Shown here piece after piece: positions 9,160 through 21,210 of a stretch of 64,000 nucleotides of DNA. The number at the start of each line of letters is the position of its first letter. Position 1 is the stretch's first letter. Under the pieces are notes generated by a model that was not told the DNA's origin, made no database searches, and worked only from the letters and a program-made list of their open reading frames with translations. The translations under genes and the position numbers were made by a program. Source of the DNA: Candidatus Poribacteria bacterium (GTDB lineage Bacteria; Poribacteria; WGA-4E; GCA-2687025); contig JAPPNK010000012.1 of NCBI GenBank assembly GCA_028818695.1, positions 124,001-188,000 on the forward strand, read 5' to 3'.

Positions 9160-9205
9160 GTAGGCTTAAGACAGAATGTTGGCGTATGAACCGAAAGGCG
9201 TATAG

Positions 9206-9856
9206 ATGTTGGAAAAACTCTCTGCCGCTTCCGCCGTTGCTCTTGTTCTTTTTTGTCTAGGGGGATTCAGCGGCTGCTCTGGGGCGGCGGTTCAGCCTCG
9301 CAATGTGGACGATCTGTTGAGCGAATCGCTTGAAGAGGCGGATCTGCGCGGCGGTATGTTGGAAGGGGTTAATCTTGAAGGGCGGAACATGGAGGGCGTC
9401 AATCTTCAAGGAGCGAATCTGCAGAGGGCTAATCTTCGACAGGCAAATCTGAGGTATGCGAATCTGCGCGGCGCCAATCTCTCCGGCGCGAACTTGCGGC
9501 TTGCAAATCTGTTTGAGGCGGATCTGCGCGGCGCCAACCTTGAAAACGCGCTCCTGGGCGACCCCGACATTGAAGGGAATGTCGGCGCGCTGCTGCGAAG
9601 GGCGGATCTGCGAAAGGCGATTTTGACCGGAGCCGACCTGAAAGGCGTCGCGTTCACGAGCGCAAATCTACAGCATGCGAATCTATCGAACGCGGACGCC
9701 CGGGGGGTCGACTTTGGAAACGCAAATCTGCGCGGAGCTAAATTGGACGGCGCTCGGCTGGACGGCTCCCGTTATACGCAGATCACTCAATTTCTGGGCG
9801 GGTTCAATCCCGATCAACATGGCATGCGCCGCGGCCGATCTTCACAAGGTTTCTAA
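9206..9856 (+). CDS. Pentapeptide-repeat lipoprotein
   Basis: 216 residues. A lipoprotein signal peptide ends near GGFSGC, with the lipobox Cys at about residue 24. From about residue 45 to 200 the protein is almost continuous A(N/D)LXX pentapeptide repeats (GANLQRANLRQANLRYANLR), which fold as a right-handed quadrilateral beta-helix. The repeats are interrupted once near residues 115-125 (GDPDIEGNVGALL). Some pentapeptide proteins mimic DNA, but an envelope lipoprotein more likely has a structural or binding role. First gene after the sigma-54 promoter; its TAA is 18 bases before the TonB receptor start, so both are probably co-transcribed. Confidence 0.85.
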   Translation: MLEKLSAASAVALVLFCLGGFSGCSGAAVQPRNVDDLLSESLEEADLRGGMLEGVNLEGRNMEGVNLQGANLQRANLRQANLRYANLRGANLSGANLRLANLFEADLRGANLENALLGDPDIEGNVGALLRRADLRKAILTGADLKGVAFTSANLQHANLSNADARGVDFGNANLRGAKLDGARLDGSRYTQITQFLGGFNPDQHGMRRGRSSQGF

Positions 9857-9874
9857 ATGAAAGAAGGAGTCGCA

Positions 9875-12154
9875 ATGCGCCCCATTTGGTCTCAAACTGT
9901 TGCTGTATGGATTGTCGGCGCGTTGGCTCTTGCAGCCGCAGCGGAAGACGACAGCGAGGTGGAACTTCCCGAAATCGATGTGACGGCGACGCGCGCGGAA
10001 CGGTCCAGCTTCGACATCCCGAACGCTGTCAGCTCCGTTACGCTGGAGGAGCTTCAGCGTCGGATGCCGATCTCGCTCATCGACGGGCTGATTGATGAAG
10101 CGGGCGTTTTCTCCCAGCGCACAACGAACGGGCAAGGCTCCCCGTTCATCCGAAACTTCACGGGTTACCACACGCTCATGCTGATCGACGGGGTGCGTCT
10201 CAACAATTGGACGTTCCGCTCCGGTCCGAATCAGTATTTCAATACGCAGAATGTGGACGACATTGAGCGGGTTGAGATTTTGCGCGGTCCGAGCTCCGTT
10301 TTATACGGCAACTCGGCGATCGGGGGCGTTATCCACACGATTTCGCGTAGGCCGACCTTCTATGACGACGGCTTCAAAATCGCGCCAAAGCTGTATGCGC
10401 GGTATGGGACCGCCTCGCAGGATTCCGCGTTTGGATTGAGCTTACATGGCGGTCAGGACAATCTCAGCTTCCGCGCCAATATCACGCGCAAAAGCGCCGG
10501 CGACATACAGCCCGGCGCCGGGCATGATGTGCATTTAGAGGGGCGCAAGTTCTTGATCACCAGCGAAGAGGATGCGGAAAACATACCGACCTCTTTCAAC
10601 GCCAAAACAGGCTCTTTAGAGAGGACGGAGCTTTACGATAAACAGGCTCCGACCTCTTACAGCGAGACGGCAGGCGCCGCCTCCATCGCCTGGAGCGCCG
10701 GCGAGAATCAGACGCTGCGGCTTCATTATCAAGCGGTTGATCAGAAGGTGGATTCCAGATGGGACAAGATCGCATCCAAAGAAGAGTTTGCGGAGCTGAT
10801 CTATGATCCGCAAAGAAGGCATCTCGCCTATGGGAACTACAGGATAGACGGCTTCTTTAATGGCGAGGGAAGCCTTTCAGCGACGCTTTCCTATCAGCGC
10901 CAGATGGAGACGCAGTCGAGCCTCAGGGTCGGCCCGGGGAGCGATAGAAGCGAAACGCATGACGACATCGGCTCCGTCGGTCTTTCGGTTCTGGCGAAGA
11001 AGCCGCTGGATGGGCGGAATTCGTTGAGTATCGGCATTGACGCCTACTCCGACAGCGTTTCGAGCGTTCGCAATTTGCCGACCGAGAGGGCATGGGGGCG
11101 CTATCCGGACGGTTCCTCCGCTTACGACGTCAACCTGTTTGCGCAGAACGAGATGGAGTTGAGCGATCGGCTTGAAGCGGTTGTCGGCGTGAACGGCACG
11201 CTTTATAACGTCAATGCCGACCTTTCGCTTGAGGATTCGTCGTTTGGGGAGCTGGATAAGAGCGGCGCGGCGCTGACAGGCAGCGCGTCCGCGTCGTATG
11301 AGGCGGCCGCGGGGTTGAAGGCGTTTGCGTCGGTGGGGAGCGGTTTTCGCGCCGCCTCAATTGACGATCTGACAGGCGTTCAGGCAACGAACCAAGGCAT
11401 TCAGGCGCCCAGTCCAGATGTTCTCCCTGAACGTTCGGTGAACGCGGAGATTGGGGTGAAGGTTCAACGGCATCGGTTTGGCGGCACGGCGGCTTTTTTC
11501 TCCACATGGCTCAACAATCAGATGGCGCAGCGTCTTGTCTCTGAAGTGTACGGCGACAATCCGCCGCAGCTGTTTCAGAACATCGCCGCGCAGCATGAGG
11601 GTCTTGTCATCACCGTTTTGGACAACCTTGACCGGTCGGTTGTGCGGGGGATTGAGGCGGACGCCTACGTTGCGCTGGATTCGAGTTGGACATTGTTCGC
11701 CGCGGCGGGGTTGATACGCGGCGAGGTGTTGACGTTGAACGGCAAGGCGCCGGATCCTGACAAGCCTTGGGAGGCGCGCATACGGCGCGAGACGCCCCCG
11801 CATGCGGCTCTTGGGGCGCGGTGGAAGCCGTCCGGTAAGCCGTTTTGGGCGGAATTCATTGCGCGCGGCGCCGCGAAACAGAACCGCCTCAGCAAGGGCG
11901 ACATACGCGACGCGCGCATCCCCGGCCTCACGCGCGACCCTGAAGAGGTGTCGTTTGATGAGAACGGGCGGGCATTGGACGCCGGGACGCCCGGCTGGTT
12001 CACGCTGAACGCGCGCCTCGGCGTTCAAATCAACAGCTATGCGCGGGTGAACGCGGCGCTTGAAAACATACTGGATCGGCGGTATCGGTGGCATGGGTCG
12101 GGGGTGAATGCCCCGGGTCGGAATTTGATTGTGAGCCTTGATTCGCAGTTTTAA
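9875..12154 (+). CDS. TonB-dependent outer-membrane receptor
   Basis: 759 residues. The signal peptide is MRPIWSQTVAVWIVGALALA; the ATG at 9875 is chosen because AAGGAGT lies four bases upstream, although the frame opens 18 bases earlier. The plug domain shows LPEIDVTATR, MLIDGVRLNN and DDIERVEILRGPSSVLYGNSA, with GGVIHTISRRP closing it. The beta-barrel fills the rest and ends in an aromatic residue (SLDSQF), the signal for barrel assembly. LNARLGVQIN and YARVNAALENILDRRYRWH are typical last-strand features. Ligand unknown (siderophore, cobalamin or glycan). Sigma-54 control with a pentapeptide lipoprotein partner is unusual for iron receptors, which are commonly Fur-regulated. Confidence 0.9.
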   Translation: MRPIWSQTVAVWIVGALALAAAAEDDSEVELPEIDVTATRAERSSFDIPNAVSSVTLEELQRRMPISLIDGLIDEAGVFSQRTTNGQGSPFIRNFTGYHTLMLIDGVRLNNWTFRSGPNQYFNTQNVDDIERVEILRGPSSVLYGNSAIGGVIHTISRRPTFYDDGFKIAPKLYARYGTASQDSAFGLSLHGGQDNLSFRANITRKSAGDIQPGAGHDVHLEGRKFLITSEEDAENIPTSFNAKTGSLERTELYDKQAPTSYSETAGAASIAWSAGENQTLRLHYQAVDQKVDSRWDKIASKEEFAELIYDPQRRHLAYGNYRIDGFFNGEGSLSATLSYQRQMETQSSLRVGPGSDRSETHDDIGSVGLSVLAKKPLDGRNSLSIGIDAYSDSVSSVRNLPTERAWGRYPDGSSAYDVNLFAQNEMELSDRLEAVVGVNGTLYNVNADLSLEDSSFGELDKSGAALTGSASASYEAAAGLKAFASVGSGFRAASIDDLTGVQATNQGIQAPSPDVLPERSVNAEIGVKVQRHRFGGTAAFFSTWLNNQMAQRLVSEVYGDNPPQLFQNIAAQHEGLVITVLDNLDRSVVRGIEADAYVALDSSWTLFAAAGLIRGEVLTLNGKAPDPDKPWEARIRRETPPHAALGARWKPSGKPFWAEFIARGAAKQNRLSKGDIRDARIPGLTRDPEEVSFDENGRALDAGTPGWFTLNARLGVQINSYARVNAALENILDRRYRWHGSGVNAPGRNLIVSLDSQF

Positions 12155-12180
12155 TGGGCTTCCGCTCCTTATAGAAGAAC

Positions 12181-12222
12181 GGATCGGCGCCGGGCGCATG
12201 ATGTCGGCGCCGATTCTTTTTT
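12181..12222 (+). terminator. Intrinsic terminator of the TonB receptor operon
   Basis: A ten-pair stem ATCGGCGCCG (12183-12192) with CGGCGCCGAT (12205-12214) is followed by TTCTTTTTT. It starts about 30 bases after the receptor stop. Confidence 0.85.
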
Positions 12223-12322
12223 AAACCGAAGAAAAACGGCGCGCAACGCCGCATGGAGTTCTGGATTCTTGCTTGCGCAGGAATAGCGTTAGCCGGCGCC
12301 GGCTCACTGTTCATGACCGAAC

Positions 12323-12913
12323 TTAAGAGGGCGAATCAACGGCATACACCGCAAGAATGCGATACGGACCAGGCTCGCCGTAGACCGCTCCCGTCTCAAT
12401 GCTCCGCTTCGTCTCTTCAAAGGAATCGAACAGGCAATTGCGGTTTACCTCCGACACCTCATTCGCCATGTAGTTGCATGACAACGGCGAACATTCGGCG
12501 TTCGATCCGGTTTCATAGGTAATGGCGTCGTAGCCGAGCAGCGCCGGACAGCTCGGAGGCTGCACATTATCCAGGCGCAATTTTTCAATCCCGTAGGGGT
12601 GCCATTCGCCCATTTCTTCATAGAACTGCTTGTCGTGCGCCTCGTAGTAAAAGGTCGTCGCTTCGTCCAGACAAACGCCGGCGGCGTCCGCTATCTCCTT
12701 GATGAGAGCGGGCGAATCGAACAGCCAGTAATCGTTGTGCTTCCAGTACTTGATCCACTTCATGGGGTCCATGAAGTCGCCCGAGACGCATGGGCTGACG
12801 GAGCAGATCTGATCCACGCGCTCTGGATTCAGATGATGATCCTTTTTCTGCACAAACTTGCACATGTATCCGACCGGCAGCAGCATAGGAGCGTCCGTAT
12901 GTGTTAGCGTCAT
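12323..12913 (-). CDS. Unrecognised cysteine-containing protein
   Basis: 196 residues that I cannot assign to a family. No signal peptide or membrane segment is visible, so it is probably cytoplasmic. Seven to eight cysteines are spread along it (PVGYMCKFV, ICSVSPCVSG, NAECSPLSCNY), as well as a Trp/Tyr-rich central part (MKWIKYWKHNDYWLFDSP). ATG 12913 is chosen for its good ribosome site (AGAGGAT seven bases upstream); the frame opens earlier only with a GTG lacking such a site. It stands alone, convergent with the TonB receptor gene and divergent from the DUF255 gene. The cysteine spacing could bind metal, but no standard CxxC pair set is present. Confidence 0.6.
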   Translation of the reverse strand: MTLTHTDAPMLLPVGYMCKFVQKKDHHLNPERVDQICSVSPCVSGDFMDPMKWIKYWKHNDYWLFDSPALIKEIADAAGVCLDEATTFYYEAHDKQFYEEMGEWHPYGIEKLRLDNVQPPSCPALLGYDAITYETGSNAECSPLSCNYMANEVSEVNRNCLFDSFEETKRSIETGAVYGEPGPYRILAVYAVDSPS

Positions 12914-12990
12914 GCGTCTATCCTCTTTAAAAGTGAAGCGTCTGTCCGATGATACGCTGCAGATGGAGAGGTTGTCCACTTTTATATTCT

Positions 12991-13055
12991 GACCTTACGG
13001 GTTTAGTTGGAACATGTCGGCATGCAGACGCGGACGCTGTCTACTGGATTTTAGA
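12991..13055. repeat. Degenerate end of the inverted-repeat element
   Basis: GACCTTACGGGTTTAGTTGG at 12991-13010 followed by AACATGTCGGCATG reproduces the left end of the element at 52980 with one change in the core (GTTGGAACAT for GTTGGGACAT). The right end and a clean central palindrome are missing. The remaining 13056-13202 shows no gene. Confidence 0.5.
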
Positions 13056-13202
13056 TTCTCGCTCCCCGTTCCCCGTTTTCACGAGGCATGCTTCACGGAG
13101 ACATGCTGCGCAGAAATGGCGGGAGAGGGGCGCGCGCAACGCCGCATGCGGAAACAGCGCTATCATTAAAGAAATAAGGAAAACGCTGTCAAGGAGCTCC
13201 GC

Positions 13203-15266
<2,064 letters not shown>

Positions 15267-15309
15267 ATATCGGCGGAGCGTTTTACTTTTAAACAAAAGG
15301 AGCGGAACA

Positions 15310-17268
15310 GTGAACCTGCATCGACGCGCGATTCTATGGTTCATGGTCAGTCTCATACCGGCGGCAGCCGGGGACGCGCCGGCGCGCGCTCCTCAATATG
15401 CGCCTTCTGCAACGTTTCTTGAAAAACGCACAGGTCCGTTTGATGAGATAGACTATTCGCCCGATGAGAACAAGCTGGCGATCCAAACGGCAGACGGCGT
15501 CTGGATATACGACGCGCAGACCTTTGAAAAAATCGAACGGTTGCAGGGGGCGCGCCCATTAAACGATTCATATACGCACATCATTTTTCAGACATATTCG
15601 CCGGATGGAACGCTTGCCGCTGGGAGTACCGTCGCCGGCCATCTTCTCATCTGGGACGTGGAGTCAGACCGACTGAAACATGCGCTGAAAGAGCAGTCAG
15701 ATCGGGTTGTGGCGGCGGCATTTTCGCCCGACAATAAATCGTTTGCCGCTTCTGTACAAGACTATAAGATACGCCTGTGGAATGCGCAGACGGGCGAACT
15801 GCAGCATACGCTGGAAGGCGATTTCGGCTGGGTCAAAGCGCTAGAATATTCGCCGGACAGCCGCGTCCTTGCCGCCGGCGACGGCAAAACCCATGCGATT
15901 CTGCTTTACGACGCGCAGACGGGCGATTTTAAAAAGAGGCTGACGGGACATACGGGCGACATTGACGCGCTCGATTATTCGCCCGACGGACGGACGCTGG
16001 CGAGCGGCAGTTGGGACGGCGCGATACGGCTTTGGGACGCTGAAACAGGCGACCCTCTCTCCATTCTACAGGCGCCGCCCAAAGATATTGTCGAAACGCT
16101 CGATTATTCGCCCGACGGCAAAACGATTGCGAGCGGAGAAAGCCGCAGAGTTCGGCTATGGGACGCTCAAACAGGTCGACTGAAAACGACGTTGGTCATG
16201 CCTAGATTTGTCAGCTCCGTTCGGTTCTTGCCGGACGGGAACGCGCTTCTTGTGGTGGACAGCTTTTACACCATGCTCTGGGATTTAAAGACGGGAGCGG
16301 AGGTTGTCCCTTTGCAGGGTCATACAGGCGCGGTCGTCTCGCTGGCGTTTTCATCGGACGGCGGAAGCGCGTTGACCGGCAGCCATGACACGACGGCTCG
16401 CCTATGGAACGTCGAGACAGGGGAGATGATTCGCGCGTTTGAGGGGCATACCGCGCGCGTCAATTCCGCCGCATATTTGACAGACGGGCAGTCGGTATTG
16501 ACCGGCAGCCATGACAAGACGGTACGCCTATGGGACGCCAAGACAGGCGCCGAGATTCGAACCTTGGAGGGGCATGCGGGACCAGTGTTGTCGGCGTCGG
16601 CTTCATCAGACGGGCGAACGATCGCGAGCGGAGGGCATGACAAGACGGTACGCCTATGGGACGCCGAAACGGGCGCGCTCATCCATACGCTGGGCGGACA
16701 TATCGACTGGGTGACGTCGATCGCCTTTTCGCCGGACGGCAAAGCGGTTATGAGCGGCAGCCTCGACACAACCTTTCGGCTATGGGACGCGCAAACGGGC
16801 ATGATACTGAAAACGAATCCGCTGCATCGGGATATCTACTCGGTCGGCTATCTGCAAAGCGGCGATATGTTTGTTTCAGGCATAGCGACGATACAGACGC
16901 TAGACCGAAAAAGAGGGGATCAGATCCAACGGATCGAAAGCCATATGGCCGGCGAGGACGGGCTTCATGACAACGCGTTCACGGGCGAGTATGTCCCTCT
17001 CGAAATCTCGAATAGGGAGCTTTACGAGAGCTGGTATTTGGCGGCGGACGTCTCGCCGGACGGCAAAACGGCCGCTGCCGGCGCCGTTGACAGCCTTCTC
17101 ATTTTGATCGATGTAGAGACGCGGAAATATAAACGGCTCTTCGGAGGTCATTCGTCTTCTGTCAAGTCGGTCGCATACTCGCCGGACGGAACGCGCCTCG
17201 CCAGCGGAGGAGAGGACGGTACCGCTATGATTTGGCGGCTGCCGAAGCCTGCAAAGGAAGTTGAATGA
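15310..17268 (+). CDS. Exported WD40-repeat protein 1
   Basis: 652 residues starting at a GTG preceded by AAAGGAG. The signal sequence is NLHRRAILWFMVSLIPAAAG, so the protein should act outside the cytoplasm. Around a dozen WD40 blades follow, each with FSPDG-type and IRLWDAxTG-type strands and GH...D structural pairs, enough for about two seven-bladed propellers. Between the penultimate blades lies a non-WD insert (ESHMAGEDGLHDNAFTGE, about residues 545-575) that recurs in the next two proteins. It overlaps the next gene by four bases (ATGA). No enzyme domain is seen; a protein-binding scaffold is the likely role. Confidence 0.85.
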   Translation: MNLHRRAILWFMVSLIPAAAGDAPARAPQYAPSATFLEKRTGPFDEIDYSPDENKLAIQTADGVWIYDAQTFEKIERLQGARPLNDSYTHIIFQTYSPDGTLAAGSTVAGHLLIWDVESDRLKHALKEQSDRVVAAAFSPDNKSFAASVQDYKIRLWNAQTGELQHTLEGDFGWVKALEYSPDSRVLAAGDGKTHAILLYDAQTGDFKKRLTGHTGDIDALDYSPDGRTLASGSWDGAIRLWDAETGDPLSILQAPPKDIVETLDYSPDGKTIASGESRRVRLWDAQTGRLKTTLVMPRFVSSVRFLPDGNALLVVDSFYTMLWDLKTGAEVVPLQGHTGAVVSLAFSSDGGSALTGSHDTTARLWNVETGEMIRAFEGHTARVNSAAYLTDGQSVLTGSHDKTVRLWDAKTGAEIRTLEGHAGPVLSASASSDGRTIASGGHDKTVRLWDAETGALIHTLGGHIDWVTSIAFSPDGKAVMSGSLDTTFRLWDAQTGMILKTNPLHRDIYSVGYLQSGDMFVSGIATIQTLDRKRGDQIQRIESHMAGEDGLHDNAFTGEYVPLEISNRELYESWYLAADVSPDGKTAAAGAVDSLLILIDVETRKYKRLFGGHSSSVKSVAYSPDGTRLASGGEDGTAMIWRLPKPAKEVE

Positions 17269-19199
17269 TGCGCTTGCGTCCGCTTTTATATCTCGCCGTT
17301 TGGATTTTAGCGGGCGTTGTTTCCGCTCAACAGTATGCGCCCGCCGCAATCATTTTTCATGGACACAAAGGCTATTCCGGCGGGGCGGCGTTCTCTGACG
17401 GCCGGAACATGCTGGCGCTCATAGGGCGCGAGGGGATCTGGCTTTATGACGGGGACTCTTTTGAGACAATCAAGCTATTGAAGATTCCTGAAAATTTAGC
17501 GCCGCCCTTTAAAAATATCGTCGCGGCGGCGCTTTCCGCAGATGGAACGCTGGCTGCCGGCGGCTCCTTCTATGGAGCGGTTCTCATTTGGGATGTTGAA
17601 TCGGGACGGCTGCTGCATGCGTTGGGGGGTTCCACGGGCAGAGTCAGCGCGGCGGCGTTTTCGATGGACGGCAAAACGCTCGCCGTCTCAAGCGACTACA
17701 ACAACAAGATAGAGCTCTGGGACCCGCTGACGGGTCAACTCAAAAAAACGATCGACGCGAAGATCAGCGGCGATAAATCGCTGGCCTATTCGCCGGACGG
17801 TCGGACGCTGGCGAGCGGAAGTTGGAACGATGCGATACAGCTCTGGGACGCCGAGACGGGCGATTTGAAAAAGACGTTGACGGGGCATACCGGCACGGTC
17901 TCTTGCCTCGCCTATTCGCCGGACGGTCGGACGCTGGCGAGCGGAAGTTGGGACTACACGGTACGGCTCTGGGACGCCGAGACGGGCGAGCCTCGCTCAA
18001 CCGTTTTGGAAGGGCATTTGGAGATTGTCGAGTCGGTCGCCTATTCTCCTGACGGCAAAATCCTCGCCGCCGGCGCTGGGCGAGCGGTACGGCTCTGGAA
18101 CGCCGAAACCGGACAGCTGAAGAAAACGCTGGTTGGAACAATGCGGCTCGAAAAGGTTCTTTTTTCTTTGAACGGCAAATCGCTTGCGGTTGAAGGGCGT
18201 CATGAAATACTGATCTGGAATTTGGAAACGGGGGCGGAGATTATCCCGATGAAGGGGCATACAGACGCGGTCGCCTCGCTGGCGTTTTCTAAAGACGGCG
18301 CGACCGTCTTGACCGGCAGCCATGACAAGACGATTCGCTTATGGAGCGCCGAGACCGGAGAGGCGATCCGAACGCTGGAAGGGCATACGGAGGCGGTCAA
18401 TTCCGCCGCGTTTTCTAACGACGGAAAACTTGTGGTGAGCGGCGGTCATGACAACGCGGTACGGCTTTGGAACGCGGAAGCGGGGGAGTTGATAAGGACG
18501 CTGGAAGGGCATACGGCGCCGGCGCTGTCGGTTGCGTTTTCTCCTGACGGGCGGACAGCTGCGAGCGCCGGGCATGACAAGACGATCCGGCTCTGGAACG
18601 TCGAAACAGGCGAGGCGCTTCATATGCTTGGCGGGCATACGGACTGGATAACGTCGGTCGCGTTTTCGCCGGACGGCAAAACCGTTTTGAGCGGCGGGCT
18701 TGATACGACCATACGGATCTGGGACGCGCAGACAGGCGAACCCATACGAGCCGATAGACCGTACTTCGAGATATTCTCGGTCGGCTATGTGCAGAAGAGC
18801 GGCATGTTCGCCTCAGGCGGCTCCCAGATTCTATTGTACTTGGACGGCAGAAGGGGAAATATGATCGAAAGCCATATGCAAGGCGATGACCATATGAACA
18901 GCGACGCGCTCACAGGAGAGTGGGTTCCGATTGGGATCTCGAATGCGGATTTTTATGAGAACTGGTACCATGCCTTCGCCGTCTCGCCGGACGGCAAAAC
19001 GGTCGCAGCAGGGGCGCGAGACAGCCTGGTTGTGTTGATTGACGCATCGACTCGCAAAAATAGAATGTTCTTCGGGGGATTTTCGTCGCCTGTCAGGTCG
19101 CTCGCCTATTCTCCGGACGGGACGCGCCTCGCCGGCGGAGCTAAGGACGGTTCCGCTATGATTTGGCGGCTGCCGACGACTGCTCAGGAGATTGAATGA
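17265..19199 (+). CDS. Exported WD40-repeat protein 2
   Basis: 644 residues. The signal peptide MMRLRPLLYLAVWILAGVVS is followed by QQYAPAA, almost identical to that of the next protein, so the two arose by tandem duplication. Roughly a dozen WD40 blades span residues 35-640. The family-specific insert is present as IESHMQGDDHMNSDALTGEW, followed by VPIGISNADFYENWYH. Start ATG 17265 overlaps the previous stop, and the gene itself overlaps the following one by four bases, so all three are translationally coupled. Function unknown. Confidence 0.85.
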   Translation: MMRLRPLLYLAVWILAGVVSAQQYAPAAIIFHGHKGYSGGAAFSDGRNMLALIGREGIWLYDGDSFETIKLLKIPENLAPPFKNIVAAALSADGTLAAGGSFYGAVLIWDVESGRLLHALGGSTGRVSAAAFSMDGKTLAVSSDYNNKIELWDPLTGQLKKTIDAKISGDKSLAYSPDGRTLASGSWNDAIQLWDAETGDLKKTLTGHTGTVSCLAYSPDGRTLASGSWDYTVRLWDAETGEPRSTVLEGHLEIVESVAYSPDGKILAAGAGRAVRLWNAETGQLKKTLVGTMRLEKVLFSLNGKSLAVEGRHEILIWNLETGAEIIPMKGHTDAVASLAFSKDGATVLTGSHDKTIRLWSAETGEAIRTLEGHTEAVNSAAFSNDGKLVVSGGHDNAVRLWNAEAGELIRTLEGHTAPALSVAFSPDGRTAASAGHDKTIRLWNVETGEALHMLGGHTDWITSVAFSPDGKTVLSGGLDTTIRIWDAQTGEPIRADRPYFEIFSVGYVQKSGMFASGGSQILLYLDGRRGNMIESHMQGDDHMNSDALTGEWVPIGISNADFYENWYHAFAVSPDGKTVAAGARDSLVVLIDASTRKNRMFFGGFSSPVRSLAYSPDGTRLAGGAKDGSAMIWRLPTTAQEIE

Positions 19200-21175
19200 C
19201 AATGCGCTTGCGTCCGCTTTTATATGTCGCCGTTTGGGTTTTAGCGGGCGCTGTCTCCGCTCAACAGTATGCGCCCGCCGCGCGGGTCTACCAAGAACAC
19301 AACGACCTTTTCAGGGGCATGGCGTATTCGCCCGACGGAAAAACGCTGGCGATCGCAGGACGGAAGGGAATTTGGCTGCATGACGCGGCCTCCTTCGAGA
19401 CGACGGGATTGCTGGCGCCTCCAGAGCGGTTCTATGAAGAAGAGAAGATTGCGTTCATGTGGTCGGCGGCGTTTTCGCCGGACGGAACGCTCGCCGCAGG
19501 CGGTTCCACAGGCGGTCCCGTTTTTATCTGGGAACTGAAATCGGGTCGGTTGAAGCATGCGCTGGAGGGACATAAAGATTCTGTCTATGCGGCGGCGTTT
19601 TCGCCGGACAGCAAGACGCTCGCCACAGGCGGGAGCGACAACTTGATACGCCTATGGGATGTTGAGTCGGGCGAACTGAAACATACGCTGGAGGGGCATA
19701 CCAGTTGGGTCCGAGATTTGGAGTATTCGCCGGACGGGCGGACCTTGGCGAGCGGGGGTTGGGACGATACGGTACGGCTCTGGGACGCGCAGACCGGGCG
19801 GCTGAAACATACGCTTGAAGGGCATACGGAAGACGTTAAGTCGATCGCTTATTCGCCGGACGGTCGTACGTTGGCGAGCGGGAGTCGGGACTACACGGTA
19901 CGGCTCTGGGACGTCGGCAAGGGCGAGCCTCGCCCAACCGTTTTGGAAGGGCGTTTGGATATTGTCGAGTCGGTCGTCTTTTCTCCAGACGGCAAAACTC
20001 TCGCTGCCGCCAGCGGAAGCAGAAGAATAAGGACCTGGGACGCTAACACGGGGCGTCTAAAACAAATGTTGTTTGCGCCGACTACCGCCGAGATCGTCCA
20101 GTTTTCGCCGGACGGCAAAACGCTGGCGAGCGGCGGAAGCCTTGAGACGATGTTTTGGGATTTGGAAACAGGGGCGGAGATAGCGCCGCTGGTGGGGCAT
20201 ACAGGGGCGGTCGCGTCGTTGGCGTTTTCTTCAGACGGCAGAACAGCGTTGAGCGGAAGCCATGATAAAACGATACGCATATGGGACGCGGAAACAGGCG
20301 AGCTTGTCCGAACTTTAACGGGGCATACGGAGAGAGTCAATTCCGCCGCGTTTTCACCGGACGGCAAAGCGGTTTTGAGCGGAAGCCATGACAAAACGGC
20401 GCGCATATGGGATGCGGAAACAGGCGAGCTTGTCCAAACTTTAATGGGGCATACGGCGCCGGTATTGTCGGTTGCTTTTTCTCCTGACGGACGGACGGCG
20501 GCGAGCGCCGGGCATGACAAGACGGTACGGCTCTGGAGCGCCGAAACAGGGGCGCTAGTTCATACATTGGGAGGACATACCGACTGGGCAACCTCTATAG
20601 CGTTTTCGCCGGACGGCAAAGCGATTTTGAGCGGCGGGCTTGACGCGACTATTCGGATCTGGAATACGCTGACAGGCGCGCCGATTCTCACAACGGAAGG
20701 GGGCGTTGGGGAGGCATTCTCGGTCAGTTATACGCAGAAGGGCGATGTTTTTGTTACCGGCGAAGGGAGCATGCAGTTCATTGACGGACGAGGAGGCTAC
20801 CATCTGAAATGGGTTGAAACCCATATGGCAGGCGAGGATAGGTACAATCACGACGCGCTGACGGGCGAGATTTTTCCGTATGAGATCACAGCTGCGGAGA
20901 TGTATGAGAGCTGGTTTCTAGCTTCCGCTCTTTCGCCGGACGGAAAAACAGCGGCAACCGGCGCTAGAGACAGCGTTGTCTTATTGATTGATGTTGAGAC
21001 GGGCAGGTTTCAAACAGTTCTTGGAGGGTTGTTGTCGCCTGTCAAGTCGCTCGCCTATTCGCCGGACGGGACGCGCCTCGCCGGCGGGAGCGCGGACGGA
21101 TCGGCGGTCATCTGGAAGATGCCGAACCCGCAGCGCGTCTCTTGTTCTCTTGACGCCGACCCTAATCCCCCTTAA
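19196..21175 (+). CDS. Exported WD40-repeat protein 3
   Basis: 659 residues with signal peptide MTMRLRPLLYVAVWVLAGAV and QQYAPAA start of the mature chain. WD40 blades fill the protein, each with a near-invariant FSPDGKT core. The shared insert appears as VETHMAGEDRYNHDALTGE plus a TAAEMYESWF segment, then a final blade pair. It ends with a short low-complexity tail (SLDADPNPP). An ATGA overlap joins it to protein 2, and the fourth WD40 gene follows after 35 bases. Blade DNA is so alike within and between the three genes that recombination changing blade number is likely. Confidence 0.85.
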   Translation: MTMRLRPLLYVAVWVLAGAVSAQQYAPAARVYQEHNDLFRGMAYSPDGKTLAIAGRKGIWLHDAASFETTGLLAPPERFYEEEKIAFMWSAAFSPDGTLAAGGSTGGPVFIWELKSGRLKHALEGHKDSVYAAAFSPDSKTLATGGSDNLIRLWDVESGELKHTLEGHTSWVRDLEYSPDGRTLASGGWDDTVRLWDAQTGRLKHTLEGHTEDVKSIAYSPDGRTLASGSRDYTVRLWDVGKGEPRPTVLEGRLDIVESVVFSPDGKTLAAASGSRRIRTWDANTGRLKQMLFAPTTAEIVQFSPDGKTLASGGSLETMFWDLETGAEIAPLVGHTGAVASLAFSSDGRTALSGSHDKTIRIWDAETGELVRTLTGHTERVNSAAFSPDGKAVLSGSHDKTARIWDAETGELVQTLMGHTAPVLSVAFSPDGRTAASAGHDKTVRLWSAETGALVHTLGGHTDWATSIAFSPDGKAILSGGLDATIRIWNTLTGAPILTTEGGVGEAFSVSYTQKGDVFVTGEGSMQFIDGRGGYHLKWVETHMAGEDRYNHDALTGEIFPYEITAAEMYESWFLASALSPDGKTAATGARDSVVLLIDVETGRFQTVLGGLLSPVKSLAYSPDGTRLAGGSADGSAVIWKMPNPQRVSCSLDADPNPP

Positions 21176-21210
21176 AATGCCCCGCATGCAGCCCGCACAG
21201 GAGCGCGTCC

